Below, piece by piece: positions 23,605-34,112 of a stretch of DNA of 64,000 nucleotides. The notes below the pieces were generated by a model. That model was not told the DNA's origin. It made no database searches and worked only from the letters and a program-made list of their open reading frames with translations. Numbering within the stretch: position 1 is the stretch's first letter; each line of letters begins with the position of its first letter. Both the position numbers and the translations under genes were made by a program. This DNA comes from Anaeramoeba ignava. Lineage: Eukaryota; Metamonada; Anaeramoebidae. Location: contig JAPDFW010000054.1 in NCBI GenBank assembly GCA_028826165.1, positions 12,501 through 76,500 on the forward strand, in the 5' to 3' direction.

Positions 23605-24635
23605 TCAAAAATTTTTCTTAATATGAGGAATTTGAGACAAATCAATATATTCATGAGTTAAAGATTCAACTTCATTTTCTTGAGAATTATTCTTATTAAA
23701 TAAAGAAGGTTCAGTAACTTTTTCAAAAACAAAAATCATATAAATTCCAATAGCTTCCCATTGATCAAGAGGAATTTCACCTTTTAAATTTGAACTCATT
23801 TTTTGTAACAATTCCAATCCTTCAGGTTTTTCAATTTGATCATAAAAAAATTGATGGAAAGTTCTCTTTTCAACAATTTTAAGACCATATTCACTTGCAA
23901 TTTTTTCAAAAGAAGGAAAATGAATCAAAAATTCAGATAAAGGTTTAATTGCATCAAGTAAACTGAATTCATATTCTGCACCAAATGTTGGAATATTCTG
24001 TTTGAATTCTTCATCAGTCATTTTCTCGTTTGATTTAATAAATTTAATTGAAAAAATATCATTTCCAAAATTAAGTCCATCAATACTTCTTAATTTTTTC
24101 ACAATCCAGTTCGCATTTGGAACTGTTCCCACAAAAAAACCTCCTTTGGATAATCTGCATGTTACGTTTTCAAGCATTTTTCTCACTGTTGATTCGGATT
24201 GAAAAGAATAATGAAGTGAAAATTGACAGCTAACAATATCGAAAAAAATGTTCTGATTTAATTCTTGAAAATATCATCAACAAAACAATTTGCAACAATA
24301 AATCGGATTGGGAATGACAATCTTAGAAATTTTACTCGATCTATTGCGTCATGGATTGATGCTTTTGATATATCAGCTCCTACAAAATTACTTATCAATC
24401 CATATTTCCATTTTTTTAAATCACCTCCTTTTCCACAACAAAAATCAAGAACTGAATCTTTTGGATTTGTGTATTTTTTGATTAGAATTGATTTCACCCA
24501 ATTGTTTATTGTTTTCATCCATATTATTGGGCTTTCTTTTCTTTTGTTATCGTTAATCTGCTTTTTTTGATCATAATGATTTTGTATTTGTTGTGAATGT
24601 TTTGTTGAATTTTGTGAATTTAAATTATTCATCAT
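23605..24635 (-). CDS. RNMT: mRNA cap guanine-N7 methyltransferase, one frameshift
   Basis: The enzyme transfers methyl from S-adenosylmethionine to the guanine of the mRNA cap. The 5' part (24635 to about 24272) has the SAM-binding motif VLDFCCGKGGDLKKWKYG, FVGADIS and the following RFIVANCF. The 3' part (to 23605) has FFDIVSCQFSLHYSF, RLSKGGFFVGTVPN, FLIHFPSFEKIASEYGLK and WEAIGIYMIFVFEK; all are family landmarks in the right order. The two halves are in different frames. The family alignment is continuous if one base is missing in the run of four A (plus strand) at 24268-24271, giving 343 residues. No GT...AG intron fits there. It is most likely a sequencing indel, less likely a recent mutation. 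Confidence 0.9.
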
Positions 24636-24979
24636 TTTGAAAAAGTAAAAAAATGAAAAATGAAAAATGAAAAATCGAAAAATTTATTTTTTTTTTTTTG
24701 GATTAAATAAAAAAGTGGAACAAAAATGAAAAAAGCAAAAAATTTTGAATTTTAAAAAAGCAAAAATTTTGAATTTTGATTTTGAATTGAATTTTAAATT
24801 TTAATTTTAATTTTTAATTTTGATTTCAATTTTGATTTTAATTTTAATTTCAATTTTGATTTTGATTGATTTTAATTTTGATTTTGATTTTAATTTTGAT
24901 TTTAATTTTAATTTTAATTTTAATTTTAATTTTAATTTTAATTTTAATTTTAATTTTAATTTTGATTTTGATTTTAATT
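24636..24979. repeat. Intergenic: RNMT start motif, GTTCCAC motif, TTTTGA/TTTTAA repeat
   Basis: 24645-24675 holds aaaaatgaaaaatgaaaaatg, the reverse complement of the CATTTTT start motif for RNMT. 24714-24722 is AGTGGAACA, the GTTCCAC motif inverted. 24780-24979 is a ttttgattttaatt repeat reaching the LSm4 stop. Opposite-strand open frames here (repeated KI or FN) are repeat artefacts. Confidence 0.6.
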
Positions 24980-25757
24980 TTAATTTTGATTTTTCTTTTT
25001 GGAATCATCATTCCTATCTTTTTTTCTAGTATAAACTTTTCTATTAGTTTTTTCTCTAGGATTTTGCATAGGTCTATTTTTTCTTCTTTTAGCATAATCA
25101 CGACGAGAAATATGTTCCAAAGCCTAAAATAAATATAAATATAAATATAAATATAAATATAAATATAAATATAAATATAAATATAAATTATAATTATAAA
25201 TATAAATATAAATATAAATATAAATATAAATATAAATATAAATATAAATATAAATATAAATATAAATATAAATATAAATATAAATATAAATATAAATATA
25301 AATATAAATATAAATATAAATATAAATATAAATATAAATATAAATATAAATATAAATTTCATCTTTACTTCCTTCTGTATTCTTATATCTCTAAGTGCTG
25401 AACCGCGTATATAAACTTCTTTCATTTTCCAAAATCTATCTCCATCCTATTTTTAAATTAATTTTTTCTCTTAATTTTTCTTACTAATTTTTTAATATAT
25501 TTACTTTAGACGTGCAAATAACTTCTTCTAAAAGTAAATTCATCCGATTGTCGCAATTAGATAACTTCCCATTATAAGCCTCACCTGTTTTTATTTGGAT
25601 TTGCTATTGAAAATTATTAATTTAATTAATAAAATTATAAATTTATTTTTTACAATAGGAAAACCAATTGTAGTCCTCAAAATTGATAACGGTAACTAAT
25701 TATAAAAAAAGAGAGAAGAATAAATTTATGCAAGAGAATAGATAAAAAATTTACCAT
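24980..25757 (-). CDS. LSM4: U6 snRNA-associated Sm-like protein LSm4, 5 exons
   Basis: Subunit of the LSm2-8 ring on U6 snRNA and the LSm1-7 ring in mRNA decay. Exons on minus are 25757-25755 (ATG only), 25695-25654, 25603-25505, 25446-25369 and 25123-24980, in total 366 nt (121 residues; human 139). All junctions are phase 0. The joined start [15 protein letters not shown] matches the LSm4 N-terminus (MLPLSLLK). Sm1 has [20 protein letters not shown] and [16 protein letters not shown]; Sm2 has [14 protein letters not shown]. The C-terminus is basic ([16 protein letters not shown]) instead of the usual RGG tail. Intron 1 (25754-25696) directly follows the start codon; intron 4 is a hexanucleotide repeat. 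Head-to-head with eIF3k. Confidence 0.95.
25135..25358 (-). repeat. LSm4 intron 4: (ATAAAT)n hexanucleotide repeat
   Basis: The near-perfect ataaat/tataaa run is over 200 bp long. The intron spans 25124-25368, with donor GTAAAG and acceptor TTTTAG on the minus strand. Confidence 0.9.
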
Positions 25758-25856
25758 TTAAGAAATAAACAAAAAAAGAAAAAAATGAAAAAAAAAATTA
25801 AAAAAAAATTTTTTCATTTTTTTTCATTTTTTTCTTTTTCAATTTCTTTTTTTAAA
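25758..25856. promoter_or_regulatory. 99-bp divergent promoter, LSm4 / eIF3k
   Basis: It holds A-tracts with aaaaaaatgaaaaaa toward LSm4 (start motif inverted). Toward eIF3k an A-tract/T-tract switch is followed by TTTTTTCATTTTTTTTCATTTTTTTC. Two start motifs in opposite orientation share 99 bp. Confidence 0.5.
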
Positions 25857-27233
25857 ATGCAAGAAATACTTGAAAAACTTGAAATTTCACGTTATGAACC
25901 GGAATTTATTCCTGAACTTGAGAAGGTTTTTATGGATAATCTTTATAATATTGATGCTGCAACATGTTTATTAAAGTTATATCAATTAAATCCAGAAAAA
26001 GAAAATATAGAAATTGTTCATAAAATTTTAAGTCTAGCACTTCCAAATACAGCTGAGTTCTGGCTGTGCTTTATGCTTGTTTCTGCAGAAATTGTATCTC
26101 TTATTTTGTTTAAATCTTCCTTTTTAAAATTTATCTTGTTTTTCTTTTTTTTTTGTTTTGTTTGGAATTTGTTTTAGAAAACTCATCAAAGTTTACAAGT
26201 TTTAATTCAAATAAATCGTCTTTTAGAACATTGTCAATTTACTGATTTATGGGAATTAATGAATAATCTTCCAGATACTAAAATTTCTCCAGAAATATTA
26301 AATCCTAAAATTCGTGATTGTAAACCAAAATTTAATAAAATCAAAATTAAAATTAAAATTCATTTATAAAATTAAAAATAAAATTAAAATTAAAATTAAA
26401 ATTAAAATTAAAATCAAAATTAAAATTCATTTATAAAATTAAAATTCATTTATAAAATTAAAATTAAAATTAAAATTAAAATTAAAATTGAAATTAAAAT
26501 TAAAATTAAAATTAAAATTAAAATTAAAATTAAAATTAAAATTAAAATTAAAATTAAATTTAAAATTCATTTATAAAATTAAAATTAAAAATAAAATTAA
26601 AATTAAAATTAAAATTAAAATTAAAATCAAAATTAAAATTAAAATTAAAATTAAAATTAAAATTAAAATTAAAATTAAAATTAGAAATTAAAATTAAAAT
26701 TAAAATTAAAATTAACATTAAAATTAAAATTCATTTATAATATTAAAATTAAAATTAAAATTTAAATTAAAATTAAAATTAAAATTAAAATTAAAATTTA
26801 AATTAAAATTTAAAATTTAATATTAAATTTAAAATTAAAATCAAAATTCATTTATAAAATTAAAATTAAAATTAAAACTAAAATTAATATTAAAATTAAA
26901 ATCATAATTTTCTTTTTTTATTATTTGTAGATATTAAATCTCTTCTTTTAATTACTTATCAATCAATTAATAAATCTGATATAAAACAATTTCTTTCTAT
27001 TAATGATGATGAATTAAACAAATTAATTGAAGAAAATAATTGGGGATCTGATCAAGAAACAATAATCTTTCCAAAACCAACTACAAAACCCCAAGTTAAG
27101 ATAGATATTGGAATCGATATTTCAAGTAATTTTTAATTTTTAATTTTAATTTTTTAATTTAAATTTTAATCTTTAAATTTTGTTCCACTTTTTTATTTTA
27201 GGAATTTCTACTGTTTTTTCAAAAATGGATTAG
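25857..27233 (+). CDS. EIF3K: Translation initiation factor eIF3 subunit k, 4 exons
   Basis: Exons are 25857-26093, 26178-26319, 26931-27125 and 27202-27233, in total 606 nt (201 residues; human 218). Splice phases 0, 1 and 1 fit without a break. The joined protein follows eIF3k: NIDAATCLLKLYQLNPE (human DLEANLAVLKLYQFNP), then ILSLALPNTAEFWLCFML, INRLLEHCQFTDLWELM, the PCI/winged-helix part DDELNKLIEENNWGSD, and the end VKIDIGIDISRISTVF before TAG. It is a non-core subunit of the eIF3 complex on the 40S ribosome. Intron 2 is a repeat intron; the 76-bp intron 3 carries the GTTCCACTTTTT motif just before its acceptor. Confidence 0.94.
26320..26930 (+). repeat. eIF3k intron 2: (AAAATT)n repeat with scattered TTCATTTATAA
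   Basis: The 611 bp of aaaatt units are interrupted about seven times by ttcatttataa. On the sense strand this is the complement type of the TTC27 intron. The acceptor is TTTGTAG. Confidence 0.85.
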
Positions 27234-27446
27234 AATTTAAAAATTTCAAAAACTTTCTTTTTTCTTTTTTCTTTTTTCTTTTTTCTTTTTTCAAAACCAA
27301 ACAATTTTTTTAGAATAAAATTCATTTAAAAAATCAATTTAATTTTTTAACTTCTTAATTTATTTTTCCGATTAAATTAAAAAAATTGATTTAAAAAAAT
27401 TGATTTAAAAAAATTGATTTAAAAAGAGAATTAAATTGGAAATTAT
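27234..27446. terminator. Convergent 3' flank, eIF3k / UBE3A
   Basis: A five-fold cttttttc run (27250-27292) is followed by a repeated aaaaaattgattt. No gene. It probably holds both poly(A) sites. Confidence 0.3.
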
Positions 27447-30400
27447 TTAAAGCATTCCAAATCCTTGAAAATTTTGAATTGCTAAACTTAATTTTTCTTT
27501 TAAAATTTCTTTAGAAGAATATTCAGGAAGTAAAAGTTGATTAAAACAAGTATGAGCACTAGGAAGTCTGTCTAAATTTGAATCTTGTTTTGAAATAGTA
27601 AATTTCATTTTAGAAAATCCACCAATTGGAACTCTATCTGTTCCACAAGAAAAAAATAAGAATTTCTTTTGAGATTCAATTGGAAATTCAGTTAAAATTT
27701 CCCATAACCATCTATTTATTTTATAATTTAAATATTTATTTTGGAATTTAAATATTTAATTTAAATATTTATTTTGGGATATAAATAATTAGTTTAAGTA
27801 TTTATTTTGGAATTTAAATATTTAATTTAAATATTTATTTTATAATTTAAATATTTAATTTAAATATTTATTTTGGGATATAAATAATTAATTTAAGTAT
27901 TTATTTTAAATATTTATTTTAAATATTTATTTTGAATGATAAATAATATCCATCTTTTTATATTTGCAATATAAAATTTAAAATTAAAAACTGGATCTCC
28001 ACAAATAAATAATTTAAAAATTAAAATATTATTTTATTAAGTATTTATTTTAAATATTTATTTATTGAATGATTGGAATTGTATGAATTTTGTGTATCCA
28101 TCTTTATATTTGGAATTGAAAATTGAATTGGAATTTTTTAAAGAATCAAAATTAAAAACTGGATCTCCACAAATTAATAATTCTAATTCTTCAGGTCTTA
28201 AAATCTAAATAAAATATTATTTTGATAAATTGAATTGAATTGGATTGAATTGAATTTAATTTAATTGAACTGGATTTTTTACTCTCAAAGTATAACTATC
28301 ACAAACAGTTACAAATCCTTTTGAAAATGCATCAAATTGTTTTTTGATTGATTTGCTTAATTCAAAATCCACATATAAATCAACATATTCTTGTCGATTT
28401 TTATTTGTAACTTGGATATTTCTTCCATTTGGTTTGAGATCATATGCTTTAGTATCTCCAAAATATGTAGTTTTTACTTGGAAAAATTCATCCAAATCTT
28501 CGACATTTCCATCCAAATTAAGTAATTTTTCCAATCCATTAGCTAAATCCTTTTATATTTTAAATATTCATTTTAAATATTTATATTTATATTTTAAATA
28601 TTTATATTTATATTTTAAATATTTATATTTATATTTTAAATATTTATATTTATATTTTAAATATTTATATTTATATTTTAAATATTTATATTTATATCTT
28701 AAATATTTATTTTTATATTTACAGAATCAACTTCTTTTAAATCTTCAAGTGTTAATTTCATTTGAAGTAATTTTTTATAAACAACTAGAGGAAAATGAAT
28801 ATCAAGAATAACTTGATTATAAATTGCTAATCCAAGAACAGCTCCAATAAGGAAAAATTCAGGTTCACTTTCAAGTGTATTCTTATTAAAAAAATGCAGA
28901 TGAGTTTTTTCATCATAAGTAAACATGCCATAATTTGGATCAAATAATTTGCCAATAACAATTTGGAAAAACTCTTTTTGAACACCACCTGCATCAACTG
29001 CTTCTTCTCCAACAAAATCAACCTTTAATTCTTTTTTAAAATTTTCTTTACTAGTTGAAATCTGATTTAGAGAGTCTTCAATAATATAATCTCTTCTGAC
29101 ATGCAATATGAAAAAGGGATTTAAATTTCCTATTGACATACCAATTTCTAAAGAATTTTTCATCTGAATTTTTTGTTGAACTTTCGCTTCCATTTCAAAT
29201 AACTTTGATTTTGTTAAGACATTTAAAAGAAAAGGAAAATTGCAAATTGAAAAATGATCTTTCAAAATAAATCCCAATAAATGATATTCCAATCCAAATT
29301 CTTTATTTTCAGGATCATTGATAATATTGTTAATAAGCTCATTTTGAAATAATTTAAAATCAACTGCATTTTGTGAATTTCTGTTGGAATTAGCCTCATT
29401 TAATAGTTCTAAAAGTCTGTATGCTAGAAGAACAATTTTATCTGCTTTTTCCATTTGGTTTACATTGAATGTTATTTGAATAGAAATAAAGTTCTGTAAT
29501 CTTTTAATCTTTTTTTGTATATTATATATCGGTACTTTTGTCAGCCATTTATATATTATTAATCGATGATTATGTTGAATATTGAAGATTGTTGAGAGGA
29601 ATTTCCCAAAAAAATCAAGGAATTCAGGTTCGCCAAGAAGCTTTAATTCAAATATTATTAAAATTGCTCGAAGATGAAGAAATTTTGGTTTGGATTTAAG
29701 TTCTTTTTCGATTTTTTCGAGTTGTTTTGTTAATGATGATTTGATTATATTTGTGATATCATCATCTTTCTGAATATTTTTAATATTATATTTTTTTGAA
29801 TATTTTTTTGAATATTTTTTTGAATATTTTTGAATTTTAATTAATTAATTAATTAATTTACAAGGGAATCAAGAAGAGAATAAACTTTTTGAACACTTTC
29901 AAAGTCGATTCCTAAACAAGTTGTATTACAAATTGGTAATTCTGACTTCTATTTTAATTTATAATTTTTTTTCCGATTTTAATTATAATTTTAATTATAA
30001 TTTTCATATTAATTTTCATATTAATTTTAATTATAAATTTCATATTAATTTTTACATTAATTTTAATTTATAATTTTCATATTAATTATAATTTCAATTT
30101 TCATATTAATTTTGATTATAATTTTAATTTATAATTTTCATATTAATTTTAATTATAAATTTCACATTAATTATAAATTTCATATTAATTTTCATATTAA
30201 TTTTAATTTTAATTTTAATTTATAATTTTCATATTAATTTTTTTCCGATTTTAAATTTAATTTTAATTTATAATTTTCATATTAATTTTTCCGATTTTAA
30301 ATTTAATTTTAATTTTAATATTAATTTTCATATTAATTTTTTTCCGATTTTAAATTTAATTTTCATATTAATTTTAATTTTAATTTTTTTCCGATTTTAA

Positions 30401-31140
30401 ATTTAATTTCAATTTTAATTTTAATTATAATTTTTATATTAATTTTAATTTTAATTTTAATTTTAATTTTAATTTTAATTTTAATTTATAATTTTCATAT
30501 TAATTTTTTTCCGATTTTAAATTTAATTTTAATTTTAATTATAATTTTTACAGGAAAGAAACTGTGGAAAAATTTATTAGATCCAAACCAATCACCAATA
30601 AATTCAAGAAGAGGAGTTTTATTTTTAGATTTATTAAATTCATAAATTTTGTTATTTAATAAAGTAACATAATCTGGTTGATGTTGAAAAAGTTCATTTT
30701 CAGTGCAAAAATTCTAATTCTATTTGAAAATAATTCAAAAGATTTTGCTGCAAAAAAATTTGGATCTAATTTTTCATCAAAATAATAAAATTCTGGCGAG
30801 GATCTACAATATGGATTTTTGCAATCAATATCCCCACATCCAAATAAAAGTGAATTATAAATTCTAAAAAAATGAGGAAAATAGTTTAAATTTTAATTTT
30901 TAATTTTTAATTTTAATTTTAATTTTAATTCTGATTTTAATTTTAATTTTAATTTTAATTCTGATTTTAATTTTAATTATAATTATAATTTTAATTTTAC
31001 TTTTGAATTTTGTTTTGATTTTAATTTTAATTATAATTTTAATTCTGATTTTACTTTTGAATTTTGTTTTGATTTTCCTTTTGAATTTTGTTTTGAATAA
31101 ATTGATCACTTTTTTCTAATTTTGGAATATTTTCAATCAT
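27447..31140 (-). CDS. UBE3A: UBE3A-like HECT ubiquitin ligase with AZUL zinc finger, 7 exons
   Basis: E3 ligase that takes ubiquitin from an E2 onto a catalytic cysteine. Exons on minus are 31140-31055, 30863-30552, 29948-29862, 29769-28723, 28549-28283, 28204 to about 28065, and 27711-27447 (about 734 residues; human about 875). The N-terminal AZUL finger reads FGCGDIDCKNPYCRSSP, with a fourth Cys after one base is allowed for in the T-run (minus) at 30707-30711. The HECT domain has NPFFILHVRRDYIIEDSL, GGVQKEFFQ, FLIGAVLGLAIYN, RPEELELLICGDP, the catalytic Cys in AHTCFNQLLLPEYSS, and ends GFGML exactly as UBE3A does. With that one base the exons sum to a multiple of three. The exon 6 donor (about 28064) is not GT as written; one G may be missing. 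Confidence 0.92.
27950..28025 (-). pseudogene. Degenerate copy of UBE3A exon 6 within intron 6
   Basis: The plus-strand atccatctttttatattt and aaattaaaaactggatctcc at 27950-28000 repeat the exon 6 sequence at about 28099-28175 in the same order but shortened, with filler. This is the same phenomenon as in PEPD intron 1. Confidence 0.7.
29949..30551 (-). repeat. UBE3A intron 2: AT repeat with TTTTTTCCGATTTT punctuation
   Basis: The blocks are ttttcatattaattttaat and attttaatt, punctuated about seven times by tttccgatttt (around 29971, 30240, 30284, 30337, 30388 and 30509), giving an irregular longer unit. No gene. Confidence 0.75.
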
Positions 31141-31308
31141 AATTATTTAAATTCCAAAAAAAATTATTTTGTTATTTTAATTATTTGAAAAAAGGAAAAA
31201 AATGAAAAAAGAAAAAGGAAAAATAAAATAATTAAAATAATTTTCTCCTTTATTTTTTTTCATTTTTATTTTTCTCATTTTCATTTTTTTATTTTTCATT
31301 TTTTTTAA
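31141..31308. promoter_or_regulatory. Divergent promoter, UBE3A / MPP6
   Basis: The UBE3A side holds aaaaaaatgaaaaaag (start motif inverted). The MPP6 side (31250-31305) has TTTTTTTTCATTTTTATTTTTC and further CATTTT copies up to the ATG at 31309. Confidence 0.45.
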
Positions 31309-32073
31309 ATGTCATTAACAAAAAAATTATCTGCAAATGTTCTTTCGTTAAAATTTATGCAAAGAAAAAACAATAAAATAAATACAGAAACAAAAATAGA
31401 AACAAAAACACCAATTAAATCTAATTGGAGAAAACAATTAAATGAAAGTCAAGTTAATAAAAAAGATAATAAAAACCAAAGTCAAGTTAATAAAAATGAT
31501 AATAAAAACGAAAGTCAAGTTAATAAAAAAGATAATAAAAACCAAAGTCAAGATAATAAAAATGATAATAAAAATGAAAGTCAAGTTAATAAAAATGATA
31601 ATAAAAATGAAAGTCAAGATAATAAAAATGATAATAAAAACCAAAGTCAAGATAATAAAAATGATAATAAAAATGAAAATCAAGTTAATAAAAAACCAAA
31701 ATATATTGAAATTTCTTTAAATGAAGAAAATCAATTAAATTCATCAAATGATTTGAAAATCAATCAAATTGAAATGGATTTTCAACCTATAACTTCAGAT
31801 AATTATTTTGGTAGATTTTCTTTTAATCAATTTAATCCAAAAATTGAAAAACTTATGGATAAATCTAAAAGTAATGAAAATGATAATGAAAAAAATCCAA
31901 AAGATGAAATTAATCCAGAAAATTTTCATTATAAAAGAAAATTTCCAAAAAAACATGATAATTTATTACAAGAATTTGATGTGGAAAAAAGATCAAAAAA
32001 ATCAAATCAAAAATCAAATCAAAAATCAAATCAAAAATCAAATCAAAAATTAAATCGAAAATATTTGAAATAA
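31309..32073 (+). CDS. MPHOSPH6: M-phase phosphoprotein 6 (exosome cofactor) homologue
   Basis: A single exon of 254 residues (human MPP6 has 160). Three family blocks are present in order. The N-terminal LSANVLSLKFMQRKNN matches LSKNLLRMKFMQRG. The central DNYFGRFSFNQFNPKIEKLM matches the YGRMSFRGFNPEVEKLM signature. The basic KRKFPKKHDNLLQEFD comes near the end. Between the first and second lies an inserted repeat of NKKDNKNQSQV type (residues about 48-128), and the C-terminus is a run of NQKS repeats; together these account for the extra length. In animals MPP6 ties the helicase MTR4 to the nuclear exosome in 5.8S rRNA maturation and RNA decay. Identification rests on short motifs but they are specific. 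Confidence 0.85.
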   Translation: MSLTKKLSANVLSLKFMQRKNNKINTETKIETKTPIKSNWRKQLNESQVNKKDNKNQSQVNKNDNKNESQVNKKDNKNQSQDNKNDNKNESQVNKNDNKNESQDNKNDNKNQSQDNKNDNKNENQVNKKPKYIEISLNEENQLNSSNDLKINQIEMDFQPITSDNYFGRFSFNQFNPKIEKLMDKSKSNENDNEKNPKDEINPENFHYKRKFPKKHDNLLQEFDVEKRSKKSNQKSNQKSNQKSNQKLNRKYLK

Positions 32074-32270
32074 ATTTATATAGAAAATTATTTTTAGAAA
32101 TCAATTAATCTTATTTGTTTGTTTTTATTTTTGTTTGTTTTTTTTTTAAAAAATTTTGAAAAGAAATTAAGTTTTTCTTTCAAAAAGAAAATCATGATTA
32201 AAAAAAAAGATTGAAAAAGAATTAAAAGAAAAAATTGAAAGAGAATTAAAAGAAAAAGAATTTTGAAAAA
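32074..32270. terminator. Convergent 3' flank, MPP6 / disordered protein
   Basis: It holds T-rich then A-rich sequence with repeated gaattaaaagaaaaa (32215-32265). No gene seen. Confidence 0.3.
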
Positions 32271-33515
32271 TTAAATCTTGAAAAATTGGAAATTTTCATT
32301 GAGAAGATCATTTAAAATTTCATCAGAAATTGGGTTTACAAATGCTTCATAATCAATTGGTTTTTCTGATTGATTTAAATTACTTTGTTGATTACTAGTT
32401 AATTCGTTATTTGGGAAATTTGAATCTGAATCTGAATCTTGATTTTGATTTTGATTTTGAATTGGATTTGAATTGAAATTTGGATTTGATTTAAAATCTA
32501 AATCTGAATCTGAATCTGAATCTGAATTTGGATTTGGATTTGAATTGAAATTTTGATTTGGATTGAAATTTGAATTAAAATTTTGAATTGGATTTGAATT
32601 GAAATTTGATTTAAAATCTAAATCTGAATCTGAATCTGAATCTGAATCTGAATTTGGATTTGAATCTGAATTTGGATTTGGATTTGATTTAAAATTTGGA
32701 TTTGAATTGAAATTTGGATTTGATTTAAAATTTGGATTTGAATTGAAATTTTGATTAAAATTTTGATTAAAATTTTGAATTGGATTTGAATTGAAATTTT
32801 GAATTGGATTTGAATTTGATTTAAAATCAGCTTTTTTTCCTTTTAAATTTTCTTCATTATTCAATAACTCATCATCTGAACTTTCTGTTTCTGAAATGGA
32901 TAATTTACCAGTTTTCTTTGATCTGTCTAATTTTTCAATAAATTTTGTAATGTTCATTTCTAAATCAACTCCTTTTATTTGCATTCCAATAAGATCTTTT
33001 TTAAGAGAATTTAATTTATTTTCTAAAAGACTATTTTCTTTTGAATCAAAATTTTGTTTTGGAATTGAATTATAAGCCATTTCTAATTGATTTTTCTTAT
33101 TTTTTAATTGAAATGAATCAATTTTCGGGAAATTTTGTTCATTTTCTTTTGGAATATTTGATTTCATTTGTTGATCATTAAATGAATATTTTTGTTTAAA
33201 TTGTTGTTCATTATTTGAATATTTTTTCATTAAATTTGCATTTGAATTTGGATTTGAATTTGGATTTAAATTTAAATCTAAGTCTGAATCTGAATCTGTA
33301 AGTGAAATTGAATCTAAAAGTGAATCTAAATCTGAATCTGAATTTAAATTTGAATCTGTTTTAACTTTATTTTTTTCTGTGTTTTGTTGTTTATTGGAAT
33401 TTTCATAAGTGAAACCTATATTTATATCATCATTTTGTTTTTTTGGTTGAACTAAATGATGAAATTTAGAAAAAATAGTTTTTTTTTGTTGAGAATTTTT
33501 TAAATTTGAATTCAT
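32271..33515 (-). CDS. Intrinsically disordered protein of unknown function
   Basis: A single exon of 414 residues from the ATG at 33515, which follows the inverted CATTTTT start motif (aaaaatgaaaaaa at 33530-33560). I do not recognise a family. Residues 1-30 are basic (KKTIFSKFHHLVQPKK). Several Asp/Ser runs (SDSDLD, DSDSDSDSD) could be casein-kinase-2 sites. About 150-210 is a predicted helical region (LLENKLNSLKKDLIGMQIKG ... MNITKFIEKLDRSKKTG), perhaps a coiled coil. The middle is a long NPNFNSNPNF repeat. The end is again ordered-looking (DYEAFVNPISDEILNDLLNE), possibly a short binding helix. It could be a scaffold or nuclear factor; that is a guess. Confidence 0.7.
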   Translation of the reverse strand: MNSNLKNSQQKKTIFSKFHHLVQPKKQNDDINIGFTYENSNKQQNTEKNKVKTDSNLNSDSDLDSLLDSISLTDSDSDLDLNLNPNSNPNSNANLMKKYSNNEQQFKQKYSFNDQQMKSNIPKENEQNFPKIDSFQLKNKKNQLEMAYNSIPKQNFDSKENSLLENKLNSLKKDLIGMQIKGVDLEMNITKFIEKLDRSKKTGKLSISETESSDDELLNNEENLKGKKADFKSNSNPIQNFNSNPIQNFNQNFNQNFNSNPNFKSNPNFNSNPNFKSNPNPNSDSNPNSDSDSDSDSDLDFKSNFNSNPIQNFNSNFNPNQNFNSNPNPNSDSDSDSDLDFKSNPNFNSNPIQNQNQNQDSDSDSNFPNNELTSNQQSNLNQSEKPIDYEAFVNPISDEILNDLLNENFQFFKI

Positions 33516-34112
33516 AAATGAAATAAAAAAAAAATGAAAAAAAAAAATGAAAAATGAAATTTAAAAATTAAAATTTTTTTCAAATCATTTTAAAAAAGAA
33601 AATAAAAGAAAAAAAAAAATAAATGAAGAAAAAAGTAAAAATAAATTGACAAAATAAAATTCAATTTCAATTTTGATTTTAATTTTAATTTGGATTCAAT
33701 TTCAATTTTAATTCTGATTTTCAATTTTGATTTTAATTTTGATTTTGATTTTGATTTTGATTTTGATTTTGATTTTGATTTTGATTTTGATTTTGATTTT
33801 GATTTTAATTTTTAATTTTGATTTCAATTTTGATTTCAATTTTGATTTTAATTTTGATTCTGATTTTAATTGATATTGATTTTGATTTTAATTTTAATTT
33901 TGATTTTAATTTTGATTTTGATTTTGATTTTAATTTTGATTTTGATTTTGATTTTAATTTTTAATTTGATTTTGATTTTGTAAATGGATTTTGATTTTGA
34001 TTTTAATTTTAATTTTGATTTTGATTTTAATTTTGATTTTGATTTTAATTTTAATTCAATTTTAATAAATGAATTTTATAAATGAATTTTATAAATGAAT
34101 TTTAATTTTGAT
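33516..34112. repeat. Intergenic (TTTTGA)n / (TTTTAA)n repeat
   Basis: 33660-34060 is almost all attttgattttgatttt. 33516-33570 holds the start motif of the minus-strand disordered protein gene. Three ttttataaatgaa units (34068-34100) precede the end of the HAT gene. No gene. Confidence 0.75.

Noticed and set aside
24850-25425. 191-residue ORF with repeated FI and KI
   Set aside because: It runs through LSm4 intron 4; the real exons are its ends, and the middle is hexanucleotide repeat.
31442-31720. Alternative-frame ORF within MPP6 (repeated VKLIKMIIK)
   Set aside because: It is a shadow of the NKNDNK repeat insert in the MPP6 frame.
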